Below are positions 8,591-16,120 of a stretch of DNA of 60,123 nucleotides, one piece after another. The first letter of the stretch is position 1; each line of letters begins with the position of its first letter. The notes beneath the pieces were generated by a model. It searched no databases and was not told the origin of the DNA. It was given only the letters and a program-made list of their open reading frames with translations. The DNA comes from Billgrantia aerodenitrificans (lineage in GTDB: Bacteria > Pseudomonadota > Gammaproteobacteria > Pseudomonadales > Halomonadaceae), in NCBI RefSeq assembly GCF_021404405.1, contig NZ_JABFTV010000016.1, forward strand, positions 1-60,123, in the 5' to 3' direction. A program made the position numbers and the translations under genes.

Positions 8591-8971
8591 ATGTCCTACA
8601 GCCTGATCCTTCTCGCCCACGGCTCTAGCGACGCCAAGTGGCGGGCCCCGTTCGAACGCCTTCATGAGGCGCTCGCCGCTCGCATGGAGGCGAACTTGAA
8701 GCTCGCCTACATGGAGCTTAGCGAACCCTCACTGGAAAGTACCGTGGCTGAACTTGCCGCCTCGGGCATCCAGCGGGCCGAGATCCTGCCACTATTCTTC
8801 GCCGCCGGGCGTCACCTGCGCAAGGATGTGCCGGCCCAGGTCGAGGCGCTACGCTCCGCTCACCCCAGCGTCGATCTGCAGCTGCTGCCCCCGGTGGGCG
8901 AGCATCCGGCCTTCGTCGAGGCCCTGGCCGCCGTGATCGCCGAGCAGGCAGGAGAAGCACTACCGACTTGA
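8591..8971 (+). CDS. CbiX/SirB-like sirohydrochlorin chelatase family protein
   Basis: A 126-residue single-domain protein of the CbiX/SirB family, which inserts cobalt or iron into sirohydrochlorin. It has LLAHGSSD near the N-terminus (H10) and ILPLFFAAGRHLRKD in the middle, carrying the metal-facing histidines typical of the family. The size matches the small CbiX form that works as a dimer. It ends about 130 bases before the LitR-like regulator gene and its promoter carries the same type of box. No other cobalamin genes are in the window, so whether it serves B12 or siroheme synthesis, or another tetrapyrrole, is open. Confidence 0.82.
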   Translation: MSYSLILLAHGSSDAKWRAPFERLHEALAARMEANLKLAYMELSEPSLESTVAELAASGIQRAEILPLFFAAGRHLRKDVPAQVEALRSAHPSVDLQLLPPVGEHPAFVEALAAVIAEQAGEALPT

Positions 8972-8987
8972 CCATGACCTCCATCAG

Positions 8988-9016
8988 TTGTACACCGTTC
9001 GAGTAGTGTACAATAT
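8988..9016 (+). promoter_or_regulatory. Promoter-operator of the LitR-like regulator operon
   Basis: Two exact TGTACA boxes (8989-8994 and 9007-9012) are spaced 18 bases start to start. The first overlaps a -35 (TTGTAC, 8988-8993). The second overlaps the -10, read as TACAAT (9009-9014, 15-base spacer) or CAATAT (9011-9016, 17-base spacer). This arrangement fits autorepression by a LitR/CarH-family protein. Confidence 0.6.
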
Positions 9017-9103
9017 TCTCTGCTGCCACCCGTAACGACGGCCAGCCAGGCAGACGAATCCAGGTGATGGCAAGGTCCATACAACGAACGAGCAGAGGCG
9101 CGC

Positions 9104-10018
9104 ATGACCGCAAAGGGGGGCCACCCGGCCGACACACCGCTCTATCCGATCCGCGAGGTGTCCCGAATCACCGGTGTCAACTCGGTGACCCTGCGCGCCT
9201 GGGAGCGCCGCTACGGCCTGATCCGCCCTCAGCGCACCCCCAAGGGCCATCGTCTCTACGCTCGCGAGGACATCGAGAGGGTCGAGCGCATTCTGCAATG
9301 GCTGAGCCGTGGCGTACCGGTCAGCCAGGTCAAGGAGCTCATCGACCAGCCCGCCTCTGCGCCGACCCCCGAACCCGCCTCGGGCGACTGGCCCAGCCAG
9401 CAGCGCCAGTTGGTCGCCGCGGTCGAGGCACTCGACCGCGGCCAGATGGAGACCCTGTTCACCCAGAGCCTGGCGCTCTACCCCGTGACCACTTGCCTGA
9501 CGGAGCTGTGGCAGCCGGTGACACGCGAGCTCGAGGAGCGCTGGCGCGACCAGCTCGGCGCCACCCTGCAGCGCCGCTGCCTGGAGTCCTTCCTGCGCAC
9601 CCGCATCGGCATACGTCTCTACCACGCCAACCAGCTCGCCAGAGGGCCGTTACTGCTGATCGTACCGCTGCCCGACGACCCGGGGACTCTGTGGCTGCTG
9701 CTGGCCGCCCTGGCCGCCAGCGATGCCGGCTATCGTATCCAATTGCTCGACAGCGCCTTGCCCTTCAGCGAACTTCCCCTGGCCGTCGAGCGCTTGCAGG
9801 CAGCGGCAGTGCTGCTGGTCAGCGGCCGGGCCGAGCGGGCCGACCTGATTCGCCGCCAGCTGCCACGGCTGGCCGAGCAGCTCGACGCCCCGCTGGGCCT
9901 GTGCGGCCCCGTGGCGCGCATCCGTGACGGCGACCTGGCCGACAGCCTGGTGGAACTGCTGGGCGACGACCTGCCTCAGGCCATGGCGCGCCTGCGGTCG
10001 TTGATCCAGGACGCCTGA
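9104..10018 (+). CDS. MerR-family LitR/CarH-like transcriptional regulator lacking the B12 ligand residues
   Basis: A 304-residue regulator. An N-terminal MerR winged helix-turn-helix (about 12-80, with YPIREVSRITGVNSVTLRAW) is followed by a helical bundle and a Rossmann-like domain in the arrangement of CarH/LitR, which use adenosylcobalamin to sense light. The CarH signature W-x9-EH is here W147-x9-RR (157-158). The segment that carries the lower-ligand histidine in DxHxxG is PDDPGTLW (190-197), with no histidine. It therefore probably does not bind cobalamin and would need another signal or partner. Paired TGTACA boxes lie in its own promoter, and the photolyase gene follows after 20 bases, so it heads the operon and probably represses it. 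Confidence 0.85.
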   Translation: MTAKGGHPADTPLYPIREVSRITGVNSVTLRAWERRYGLIRPQRTPKGHRLYAREDIERVERILQWLSRGVPVSQVKELIDQPASAPTPEPASGDWPSQQRQLVAAVEALDRGQMETLFTQSLALYPVTTCLTELWQPVTRELEERWRDQLGATLQRRCLESFLRTRIGIRLYHANQLARGPLLLIVPLPDDPGTLWLLLAALAASDAGYRIQLLDSALPFSELPLAVERLQAAAVLLVSGRAERADLIRRQLPRLAEQLDAPLGLCGPVARIRDGDLADSLVELLGDDLPQAMARLRSLIQDA

Positions 10019-10038
10019 CCCTCGGCGAGGCGACCGCC

Positions 10039-11454
10039 ATGATCCGCGCATTGGTATGGTTTCGTAGCGATCTGCGCATTCATGACAACACGGCGCTGGC
10101 AGCCGCAACGCGGCGCGGCCCGGTGGTCGCCGTCTTTCTGCGCAGCCTGCCGCACTGGCAGCGCCATGGGCACGGCACCAACAAGCTCGACTTCTGGCAT
10201 CGCGGCGTCGTCGCCCTGAAGGAAGCCTTGGCCGGCCTCGGCATCCCGCTGCTGCATCGGGACATTGCCGGCTTCGACGACGCCCCTGCCACGCTGCTGC
10301 AGATCGCGCGCGAGATCGGCGCCGACGAGCTGCACTTCAACCACGAGTACCCACTGGACGAGCAGCGTCGCGACCGGGCCGTGGCGAAGGCCTTTGCCGA
10401 CGCCGGCCTCACGGCCACCGGCCACCACGACAGCGTGGCCTTCGCCCCAGGCGAACTGCTGACCGGCAAGGGCGACTTCTATGGCGTATTCACCCCCTTC
10501 GCGCGGGCCTGGCAGCGCCAGCTGACGCCCGAGCGCCTGGCGCTGCGGGAGACACCGGCGCCGCAGCCATCCCCGGGTATCGCCGCCGAGCGGGTCGAAC
10601 CGCCCACGCTGCCCGCGCCCCCCGTCGATGCCGAGCGCTGGCCCGCGGGCGAGGCCGCGGCGGCCGACCGCCTGGAGCGCTTCCTGCGCTTCCGGGCCCG
10701 CCACTACGCCACCCAGCGTGACTTTCCGGGCCTGGCCGGGACCAGTGAACTATCCCCCTACCTGGCCTTGGGCATGATCTCGCATCGTCAGTGCCTGCAG
10801 GCGGCGCTGAGCGAAAACGACGGCAGTCTGGCGGAAGGCGATGCCGGCATCGTCAGCTGGGTCAACGAACTGGTGTGGCGTGAGTTCTACCACCACGTGG
10901 CGACGGGCTTCCCCCGGGTCTGCCGCCACCGGGCGTTCCAGCGCCACACCGAGGCGTTGGCCTGGCAGGATGACGAAGCCGGCTTCCATGCCTGGTGCGA
11001 GGGGCGTACCGGCTACCCCATCGTCGACGCTGCCATGCGCCAGTTGGTCCGCACCGGCTGGATGCACAATCGCCTGCGCATGATCGCGGCGATGTTCCTG
11101 AGCAAGCATCTGTTGATCAACTGGCGACGAGGCGAAGCGTTCTTCCTGCAGCATCTGGTGGACGGCGAGTTCTGTGCCAACAACGGCGGCTGGCAGTGGG
11201 CCGCCTCCACCGGCACCGATGCGGCGCCCTACTTCCGCATCTTCAACCCCACCACCCAATCGCGCCGCTTCGATGCGGACGCCCGCTTCATCGCCGAGTA
11301 CGTGCCCGAACTAGCGGAACTGGCGCCGCGGGATCGCCACGCCCCCAGCGCCGCGCAGTGCGAGCGGGTGGGATACCCCCGCCCCGTCGTCGATCACAAG
11401 GCGGCCCGCGCTCGCGCGCTGGAGGCTTTCAAGTCGCTGCCACCCGGCACCTGA
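10039..11454 (+). CDS. phrB: Deoxyribodipyrimidine photolyase (class I CPD type)
   Basis: Repairs cyclobutane pyrimidine dimers using blue light and FAD. The 471-residue product has the N-terminal antenna domain (VWFRSDLRIHDN) and the C-terminal FAD-binding domain with WVNELVWREFYHH, GRTGYPIVDAAMRQL, GWMHNRLRM and NNGGWQWAASTGTDAAPY, all characteristic of class I photolyases of the E. coli PhrB group. It begins 20 bases after the LitR-like gene with GAGG about nine bases before the ATG, so the two are cotranscribed. Pairing with a LitR-type regulator matches light-induced photolyase clusters in other Proteobacteria. Confidence 0.96.
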   Translation: MIRALVWFRSDLRIHDNTALAAATRRGPVVAVFLRSLPHWQRHGHGTNKLDFWHRGVVALKEALAGLGIPLLHRDIAGFDDAPATLLQIAREIGADELHFNHEYPLDEQRRDRAVAKAFADAGLTATGHHDSVAFAPGELLTGKGDFYGVFTPFARAWQRQLTPERLALRETPAPQPSPGIAAERVEPPTLPAPPVDAERWPAGEAAAADRLERFLRFRARHYATQRDFPGLAGTSELSPYLALGMISHRQCLQAALSENDGSLAEGDAGIVSWVNELVWREFYHHVATGFPRVCRHRAFQRHTEALAWQDDEAGFHAWCEGRTGYPIVDAAMRQLVRTGWMHNRLRMIAAMFLSKHLLINWRRGEAFFLQHLVDGEFCANNGGWQWAASTGTDAAPYFRIFNPTTQSRRFDADARFIAEYVPELAELAPRDRHAPSAAQCERVGYPRPVVDHKAARARALEAFKSLPPGT

Positions 11455-11489
11455 CCACACGCATTACCCTCGACCACGGAGATATCGCC

Positions 11490-11930
11490 ATGCACCGGGA
11501 CGACCCCCTGGCGGCCTTCTGCGCCGCCTTCAATAAACTAGACAAAAACTGTACAGAATTATTGTACGAGTTATATACTCGCGATGTGACCTTCATCGAT
11601 CCATTCCATCGGATCGAGGGGGTGGAAGCGCTCGAGGCGCACTTCCTCAAGCTGTACGACAACGTGACAGAGTGCCGCTTCGTCTTTCACGACAGCGTGA
11701 GGGTGGAGCAACAGGCCTATGTCACCTGGACCATGCAGTTGAGACATCCGCGCCTGGCCGGGGGCCACTCCGTCGCCGTGGAAGGCTGCTCGCAGCTGAC
11801 CTTCTCGACCCGTCATCCCGGGCGCGTCAGTCGGCATCGCGACTACTTCGACGCCGGCGCGATGCTCTACGAGCAGCTGCCCGTCCTCGGCGGCATGGTG
11901 CGCTGGCTGAAGCGACGGATGGCGAACTAG
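11490..11930 (+). CDS. SnoaL-like / NTF2-fold protein of the photolyase operon
   Basis: A 146-residue protein with the SnoaL-like pattern LYELYTRDVTFIDPFHRIEG, a small alpha+beta barrel fold. Such genes recur in photolyase-SDR-amine oxidase-DUF1365-CFA clusters, but their biochemical role is unknown to me. The ATG at 11490 has GGAG about nine bases upstream. The stretch from 11531 to 11579 is only about 25 percent GC (codons AAT, AAA, CTA, TTA, TTG, TTA, TAT), very unlike the surrounding GC-rich codons. It also carries TGTACA/TTGTAC boxes with promoter-like elements, so the DNA there seems to be doing more than coding. Confidence 0.82.
   Translation: MHRDDPLAAFCAAFNKLDKNCTELLYELYTRDVTFIDPFHRIEGVEALEAHFLKLYDNVTECRFVFHDSVRVEQQAYVTWTMQLRHPRLAGGHSVAVEGCSQLTFSTRHPGRVSRHRDYFDAGAMLYEQLPVLGGMVRWLKRRMAN
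11549..11579 (+). promoter_or_regulatory. Candidate intragenic promoter-operator inside the SnoaL-like gene
   Basis: CTGTAC (11549-11554) and TATATA (11572-11577) are 17 bases apart; TATACT (11574-11579) is an alternative -10. A TGTACA box (11550-11555) overlaps the -35 and a second, TGTACG (11563-11568), lies in the spacer. The 49-base AT-rich pocket around it is unique in this operon. It would drive the SDR to CFA-like genes separately from the regulator and photolyase. Confidence 0.5.
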
Positions 11931-11959
11931 CGCACGGGCTCACGCAGCGAGGAGCAGGC

Positions 11960-12745
11960 ATGACGTCTCCCAACGAAACACGGCGGATCTGGCTGACCGG
12001 CGCCACTTCGGGCATCGGTCGTGCCGTGGCGCAGCGCCTGCTCGACCGGGGCCACCTGGTCGCGCTGAGCGGCCGCAGCGAGCCGGCGCTCAAGGCGCTG
12101 TGCGAGGGTCGAAACAATGCCTTGCCGCTGCCCCTCGACGTGACCGACCGTGGCGCCGTCGAAGCGGCCGGTCGCCACCTGGGCGATCTCTTCGGTCGCC
12201 TCGACCTGGCGGTGCTAAACGCCGGCACCTGCGAATACCTCGATGCGCCACACCTGGACAGCGCTCTCGTCGAGCGCGTCTTTGCGGTCAACTTCTTCGG
12301 CGCAGTGTATTGCATCAGCGCCGCGCTGCCGCTGCTGCGCCAGGCTCGTCAGACCGGCAGGCGCCCTCAGCTGGCGGCGACCTCGAGCGCCGCGGCCTAC
12401 CTGGCGCTGCCGCGGGCCGAAGCCTACGGTGCCTCGAAGGCCGCCCTGAGCCACTATCTCGAGTCGCTGCGCCTGGACCTGGCCCATGAGGGCATCGATG
12501 TCAGCGTGATACATCCCGGCTTCGTCGCCACGCCGCTGACCGCGCGCAACGACTTCGCCATGCCCATGCGAATTTCGGCCGAAGCGGCGGCCCAGGCCAT
12601 CGTCAGCGGCCTGGAGCAGCGTCGCCTCGACATTCACTTTCCCCGCCGCTTCACCTACGGCCTCCGCCTGCTCGGCTTGCTGCCGCCGCCGCTGCGTTAT
12701 CGCCTGGGCAAACGGCTGGTGCGTCATCCCGCCATGGAGACCTGA
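11960..12745 (+). CDS. Short-chain dehydrogenase/reductase
   Basis: A 261-residue classical SDR. It has the cofactor motif TGATSGIG (13-20), NAG in LAVLNAG, a serine in ATSSAAAYLALP and the catalytic YGASK. The substrate is unknown, but members in such photolyase/CFA clusters are expected to act on lipid-derived compounds. The ATG at 11960 has GGAG six bases upstream and follows the SnoaL-like stop by 29 bases. The next gene begins three bases after this one ends, so they are one transcription unit. Confidence 0.9.
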   Translation: MTSPNETRRIWLTGATSGIGRAVAQRLLDRGHLVALSGRSEPALKALCEGRNNALPLPLDVTDRGAVEAAGRHLGDLFGRLDLAVLNAGTCEYLDAPHLDSALVERVFAVNFFGAVYCISAALPLLRQARQTGRRPQLAATSSAAAYLALPRAEAYGASKAALSHYLESLRLDLAHEGIDVSVIHPGFVATPLTARNDFAMPMRISAEAAAQAIVSGLEQRRLDIHFPRRFTYGLRLLGLLPPPLRYRLGKRLVRHPAMET

Positions 12746-12748
12746 CCC

Positions 12749-14089
12749 ATGACCGCCTCGTTTCAGCCCGGCCCGGCCGCTCCCAACCAGCGCATCGCCG
12801 TGGTGGGCAGCGGCATCAGCGGCATGGCCGCTGCCTGGTACCTCAGCGCCCGTCATCAGGTCACCCTGTTCGAGGCGGCGGAGCGGCTGGGCGGACATAC
12901 CGCCACCGTGGACGTCGAACTCGACCGGCGCCACTACGCCATCGACACCGGTTTCATCGTCTTCAACGACCGTACCTACCCGCACTTCCAGCGCCTGCTC
13001 ACACAGCTCGACGTGGCCGTGCAGCCCACCGAGATGAGCTTTTCCGTGCACGAGACGCAGCGGGACTTCGAATACAACGGCCATACCCTCGGCTCGCTGT
13101 TCGCGCAGCGTCGCCACCTCACCAGCCCGCGCTTTTACCGTCTGCTGGCCGACATCCTGCGCTTCAATCGCCAGGCCAGCGACGACCTCAGGTACGAGCG
13201 GCTGCCGGCGGCGCTGACCCTGGCCGAGTATCTCGACACCTGGAGCTTCGGCAGCGACTTCCAGCGCCGCTACCTGCTGCCCATGGGCGCGGCCATCTGG
13301 TCGGCAAGCCTGGGGGAGATGCGCCGCATGCCGGCGCTGTTCTTCGTTCGCTTCTTCCATCATCACGGCCTGCTGTCGCTGCGCCAGCGCCCCCAGTGGT
13401 ACACCCTGGTCGGCGGTTCACGTACCTACATCCCCGGCCTGACGGCGCCCTACGCCGAGCGGATCCGGCTCGCCACGCCGGTGCGAGGGATTCGCCGCCG
13501 CCCCAACGGCGTCGTGCTGACCACCTCGCGGGGCCAGGAAGGGTTCGATCAGGTGGTGCTGGCCTGCCACGCCGACGAGGCGCTGCGGTTGCTCGAGGAT
13601 GTCAGCCTGACCGAACGGGAGGTGCTGGGCGCACTGCCCTACGCCGACAACGAAGTGGTGCTGCACACCGACACCCGTCTGCTGCCGCGGCGCCCACGCG
13701 CCTGGGCCAGCTGGAACTACCGCCTGGACGGTCGCGGCGACGATGCTCGCGCTTCGGTGACCTACAACATGAACATCCTGCAGCGGCTCGAGGCGCCGCA
13801 CACCTTCTGCGTCACCCTCAACGACACCGGCGCCATCGACCCTGACAAAGTGCTGGGGCGCTTTCGCTACGCCCACCCTCAGTTCAGCCTGGCCGGTCAG
13901 CACGCCCAGGCCCGGCATGGCGAGATCTCGAGCTGCCCTCTGCGCACCCACTACTGCGGCGCCTACTGGCGCAACGGCTTTCACGAAGACGGGGTGTGGA
14001 GCGCGCTGCGGGTGGCCCACGCGCTGGGCTGCGACGACAACGGTACGCGCGCCTTGGGCACGCCCAGCATGGCAGCGCTCAGCCCATGA
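12749..14089 (+). CDS. FAD-dependent amine-oxidase-like protein (COG2907 type)
   Basis: A 446-residue flavoprotein. The dinucleotide-binding motif is VVGSGISGMAAAWYL (GSGISG at 20-25), followed by LFEAAERLGGHT, the usual second FAD segment, and DTGFIVFNDRTYPHF. This belongs to the NAD/FAD-binding proteins related to amine oxidases and phytoene desaturases found next to DUF1365 and CFA-like genes. Homologues in alphaproteobacterial photo-oxidative regulons have been linked to fatty acid modification (recalled, not checked). The stop overlaps the next start in an ATGA, so translation is coupled. Confidence 0.9.
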   Translation: MTASFQPGPAAPNQRIAVVGSGISGMAAAWYLSARHQVTLFEAAERLGGHTATVDVELDRRHYAIDTGFIVFNDRTYPHFQRLLTQLDVAVQPTEMSFSVHETQRDFEYNGHTLGSLFAQRRHLTSPRFYRLLADILRFNRQASDDLRYERLPAALTLAEYLDTWSFGSDFQRRYLLPMGAAIWSASLGEMRRMPALFFVRFFHHHGLLSLRQRPQWYTLVGGSRTYIPGLTAPYAERIRLATPVRGIRRRPNGVVLTTSRGQEGFDQVVLACHADEALRLLEDVSLTEREVLGALPYADNEVVLHTDTRLLPRRPRAWASWNYRLDGRGDDARASVTYNMNILQRLEAPHTFCVTLNDTGAIDPDKVLGRFRYAHPQFSLAGQHAQARHGEISSCPLRTHYCGAYWRNGFHEDGVWSALRVAHALGCDDNGTRALGTPSMAALSP

Positions 14090-14859
14090 CGGCCCATCCG
14101 CGCTCGCGTGTCTGCCATGGCAGGCTGCAGCATCGTCGCCACCTGCCCCGCCATCATCGCTTCGAATATGCGGTGTGGATGCTGTGGCTCGACCTCGACG
14201 AGCTTCCCGAGCTGTTCGACGGCGTACCGGGCTTCAGCGCCCGCCGCCCGGCCCTGGCCCGCTTTCGTCGCGAGGACTATCTGACGCCGTTCGCCCCACC
14301 TCTGGCCGAGGTGGCACGTGCCGAGGTGTGCCGCCAGCTCGGCCAGGCGCCCCAAGGGCGGGTCTGCCTGCTCACCCAACTGCGCACGCTGGGCTCGGGC
14401 TTCAACCCCATCTCGCTCTATTACCTCTATCACCGTGAGGAGGAGGGCGGCGCCCTGGGCGCCGTACTGGGAGAGGTGACCAACACGCCGTGGCGTGAGC
14501 GGGCCCGCTACGCCTGTGCCGTGGAGCCGGGGCGGCATGCCCACGCCGCCGAGTTCACCAAGAGCCTGCATGTCTCGCCCTTCATGCCGCTGGACATGAC
14601 CTACCGCTGGCGCTTCGACACCCCGGGCGAGACGCTGGCCCTGCACATGGAGACCTGGCGCCAGGGAGAGCGTCACTTCGATGCCAGTCTGGCCCTGACG
14701 ATGCGCCCCGCGACGCGCCCGGCGCTGCTCGCCGCCCTGGCACGCCAGCCCTGGATGAATCTCAAGACCCTCGCTGCCATCCACTACGAGGCACTCAGGC
14801 TCTGGGCCAAGGGGGTACCCGTCCACGATCACCCACAGCGCAAGGAGACCACGCCGTGA
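14086..14859 (+). CDS. DUF1365 family protein
   Basis: A 257-residue protein of unknown function. It begins SRVCHGRLQHRRHLPRHHRFEYAVWMLWLDLDEL and contains the family-typical FNPISLYYLYH and KSLHVSPFMPLDMTYRW segments. DUF1365 genes almost always sit between the FAD amine-oxidase-like gene and a CFA-synthase-like gene, as here, which implies a shared pathway acting on membrane lipids. The ATG at 14086 overlaps the previous stop by four bases. Its own TGA lies within the GTGA that starts the next gene. No signal peptide is seen. Confidence 0.9.
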   Translation: MTAHPRSRVCHGRLQHRRHLPRHHRFEYAVWMLWLDLDELPELFDGVPGFSARRPALARFRREDYLTPFAPPLAEVARAEVCRQLGQAPQGRVCLLTQLRTLGSGFNPISLYYLYHREEEGGALGAVLGEVTNTPWRERARYACAVEPGRHAHAAEFTKSLHVSPFMPLDMTYRWRFDTPGETLALHMETWRQGERHFDASLALTMRPATRPALLAALARQPWMNLKTLAAIHYEALRLWAKGVPVHDHPQRKETTP

Positions 14860-16115
14860 ACATGCTCCGCACTCACCCCGAGCGGCCGCTGGCCGAATCC
14901 GAATCGGCCCTGATACGCTGGCTCCGGCCGCGCATGCTGGCTCAGCTCGGCAGCCTGGTGGGCGGCACCATCACATTGATCGAGGGCAGCCAGTGCCACC
15001 GATTGGGACAGGGGGGGCCGCTGCAGGTCACGCTGGTGGTGCGTCGGGCGAGGACATGGCGGCGGCTGGCGCTGGGGGGCAGCCTCGGCGCAGCCGAAGC
15101 CTACGTCGACGGCGACTGGGACGTCGACGACCTGGTCAGCCTGATTCGGTTATGTGCCATCAACATGGAGCAGCTCGACGGCGATGTGGGCTCGCGAGTG
15201 GCGCGGGCAGGCATCTGGCTGGCCAGCCTGGGCCAGCGACTGCTGGGCAACACGCGAAGCCGCGCCCGGCGCAACATTGCCGCTCACTACGACATCGGCA
15301 ACGAGCTTTTCGCCCTGTTCCTCGATCAGCGTCATTGGATGTATTCGAGCGCCGTCTTTCCGCATCCGGAAGCCAGCCTGGAGGAGGCCTCGACCCACAA
15401 GCTCGACCTGCTGCTGACCCAGCTCGACGTGCAGCCGCAGCATCATCTGCTGGAGATCGGCACCGGCTGGGGCGGCCTGGCCATCCATGCCGCTCTGACC
15501 CGCGGCTGCCGGGTCACCACCACGACCATTTCCGTCGAGCAGTATCGGCATACGCGGCAGCGCGTGCGCGAAGCGGGCCTGGAGTCCCGGGTCGAGGTGC
15601 TGCAACGGGACTACCGCGAACTCGAAGGCCGCTATGACCGCCTGATCTCGGTGGAGATGATCGAGGCCGTCGGCCATCAGTACCTAGACACCTACCTGGC
15701 CACGCTGGATCGACTGCTGGCGGACGACGGCATGGCCATGCTGCAGGCCATCACCATTCGCGACCAGCGCTACGAGGCGGCCAGGCGGGAGGTGGACTTC
15801 ATCAAGCGCCACGTCTTCCCCGGCGGCTTTCTTCCTTCGCATCGCGCCATACTCGATGGCCTGACCCGGTGCACTTCGCTCAACCTGGTGGCCTTGCAGG
15901 AGATTGGCCCACACTACGCCCGCACGCTGCGCGAGTGGCGCCACCGCTTCGAAGCCAACCTGGAGACCGTGCAGCGGCTGGGCTATGACGAACGCTTCAT
16001 TCGCCTGTGGCGCTACTACCTGTGCTACTGCGAAGCGGGGTTCACCGAGCGCTCCATCGGCACCAGCCAGCTGCTGCTGGCCAAACCCGGAGCCCGACCT
16101 GTACCCCGGCTCTAA
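14856..16115 (+). CDS. Cyclopropane-fatty-acyl-phospholipid synthase-like SAM methyltransferase
   Basis: A 419-residue enzyme of the CFA synthase family, which adds a SAM-derived methylene to unsaturated acyl chains of phospholipids. The SAM site is EIGTGWGG (200-207), preceded by the NIAAHYDIGNELF segment. Aligned by eye to E. coli Cfa, the bicarbonate-site residues C139 and H266 correspond to Ser (S165 in YSS) and Gln (LQAI), while the Glu of MIEAVG and the late Cys of YYLCYCEAGF remain. Product chemistry may therefore differ from plain cyclopropanation. The GTG at 14856 is chosen since AAGGAG ends eight bases before it; an ATG lies at 14862. It is the last gene of the operon, convergent with the EAL gene. 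Confidence 0.88.
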   Translation: MNMLRTHPERPLAESESALIRWLRPRMLAQLGSLVGGTITLIEGSQCHRLGQGGPLQVTLVVRRARTWRRLALGGSLGAAEAYVDGDWDVDDLVSLIRLCAINMEQLDGDVGSRVARAGIWLASLGQRLLGNTRSRARRNIAAHYDIGNELFALFLDQRHWMYSSAVFPHPEASLEEASTHKLDLLLTQLDVQPQHHLLEIGTGWGGLAIHAALTRGCRVTTTTISVEQYRHTRQRVREAGLESRVEVLQRDYRELEGRYDRLISVEMIEAVGHQYLDTYLATLDRLLADDGMAMLQAITIRDQRYEAARREVDFIKRHVFPGGFLPSHRAILDGLTRCTSLNLVALQEIGPHYARTLREWRHRFEANLETVQRLGYDERFIRLWRYYLCYCEAGFTERSIGTSQLLLAKPGARPVPRL

Positions 16116-16120
16116 TGGTG

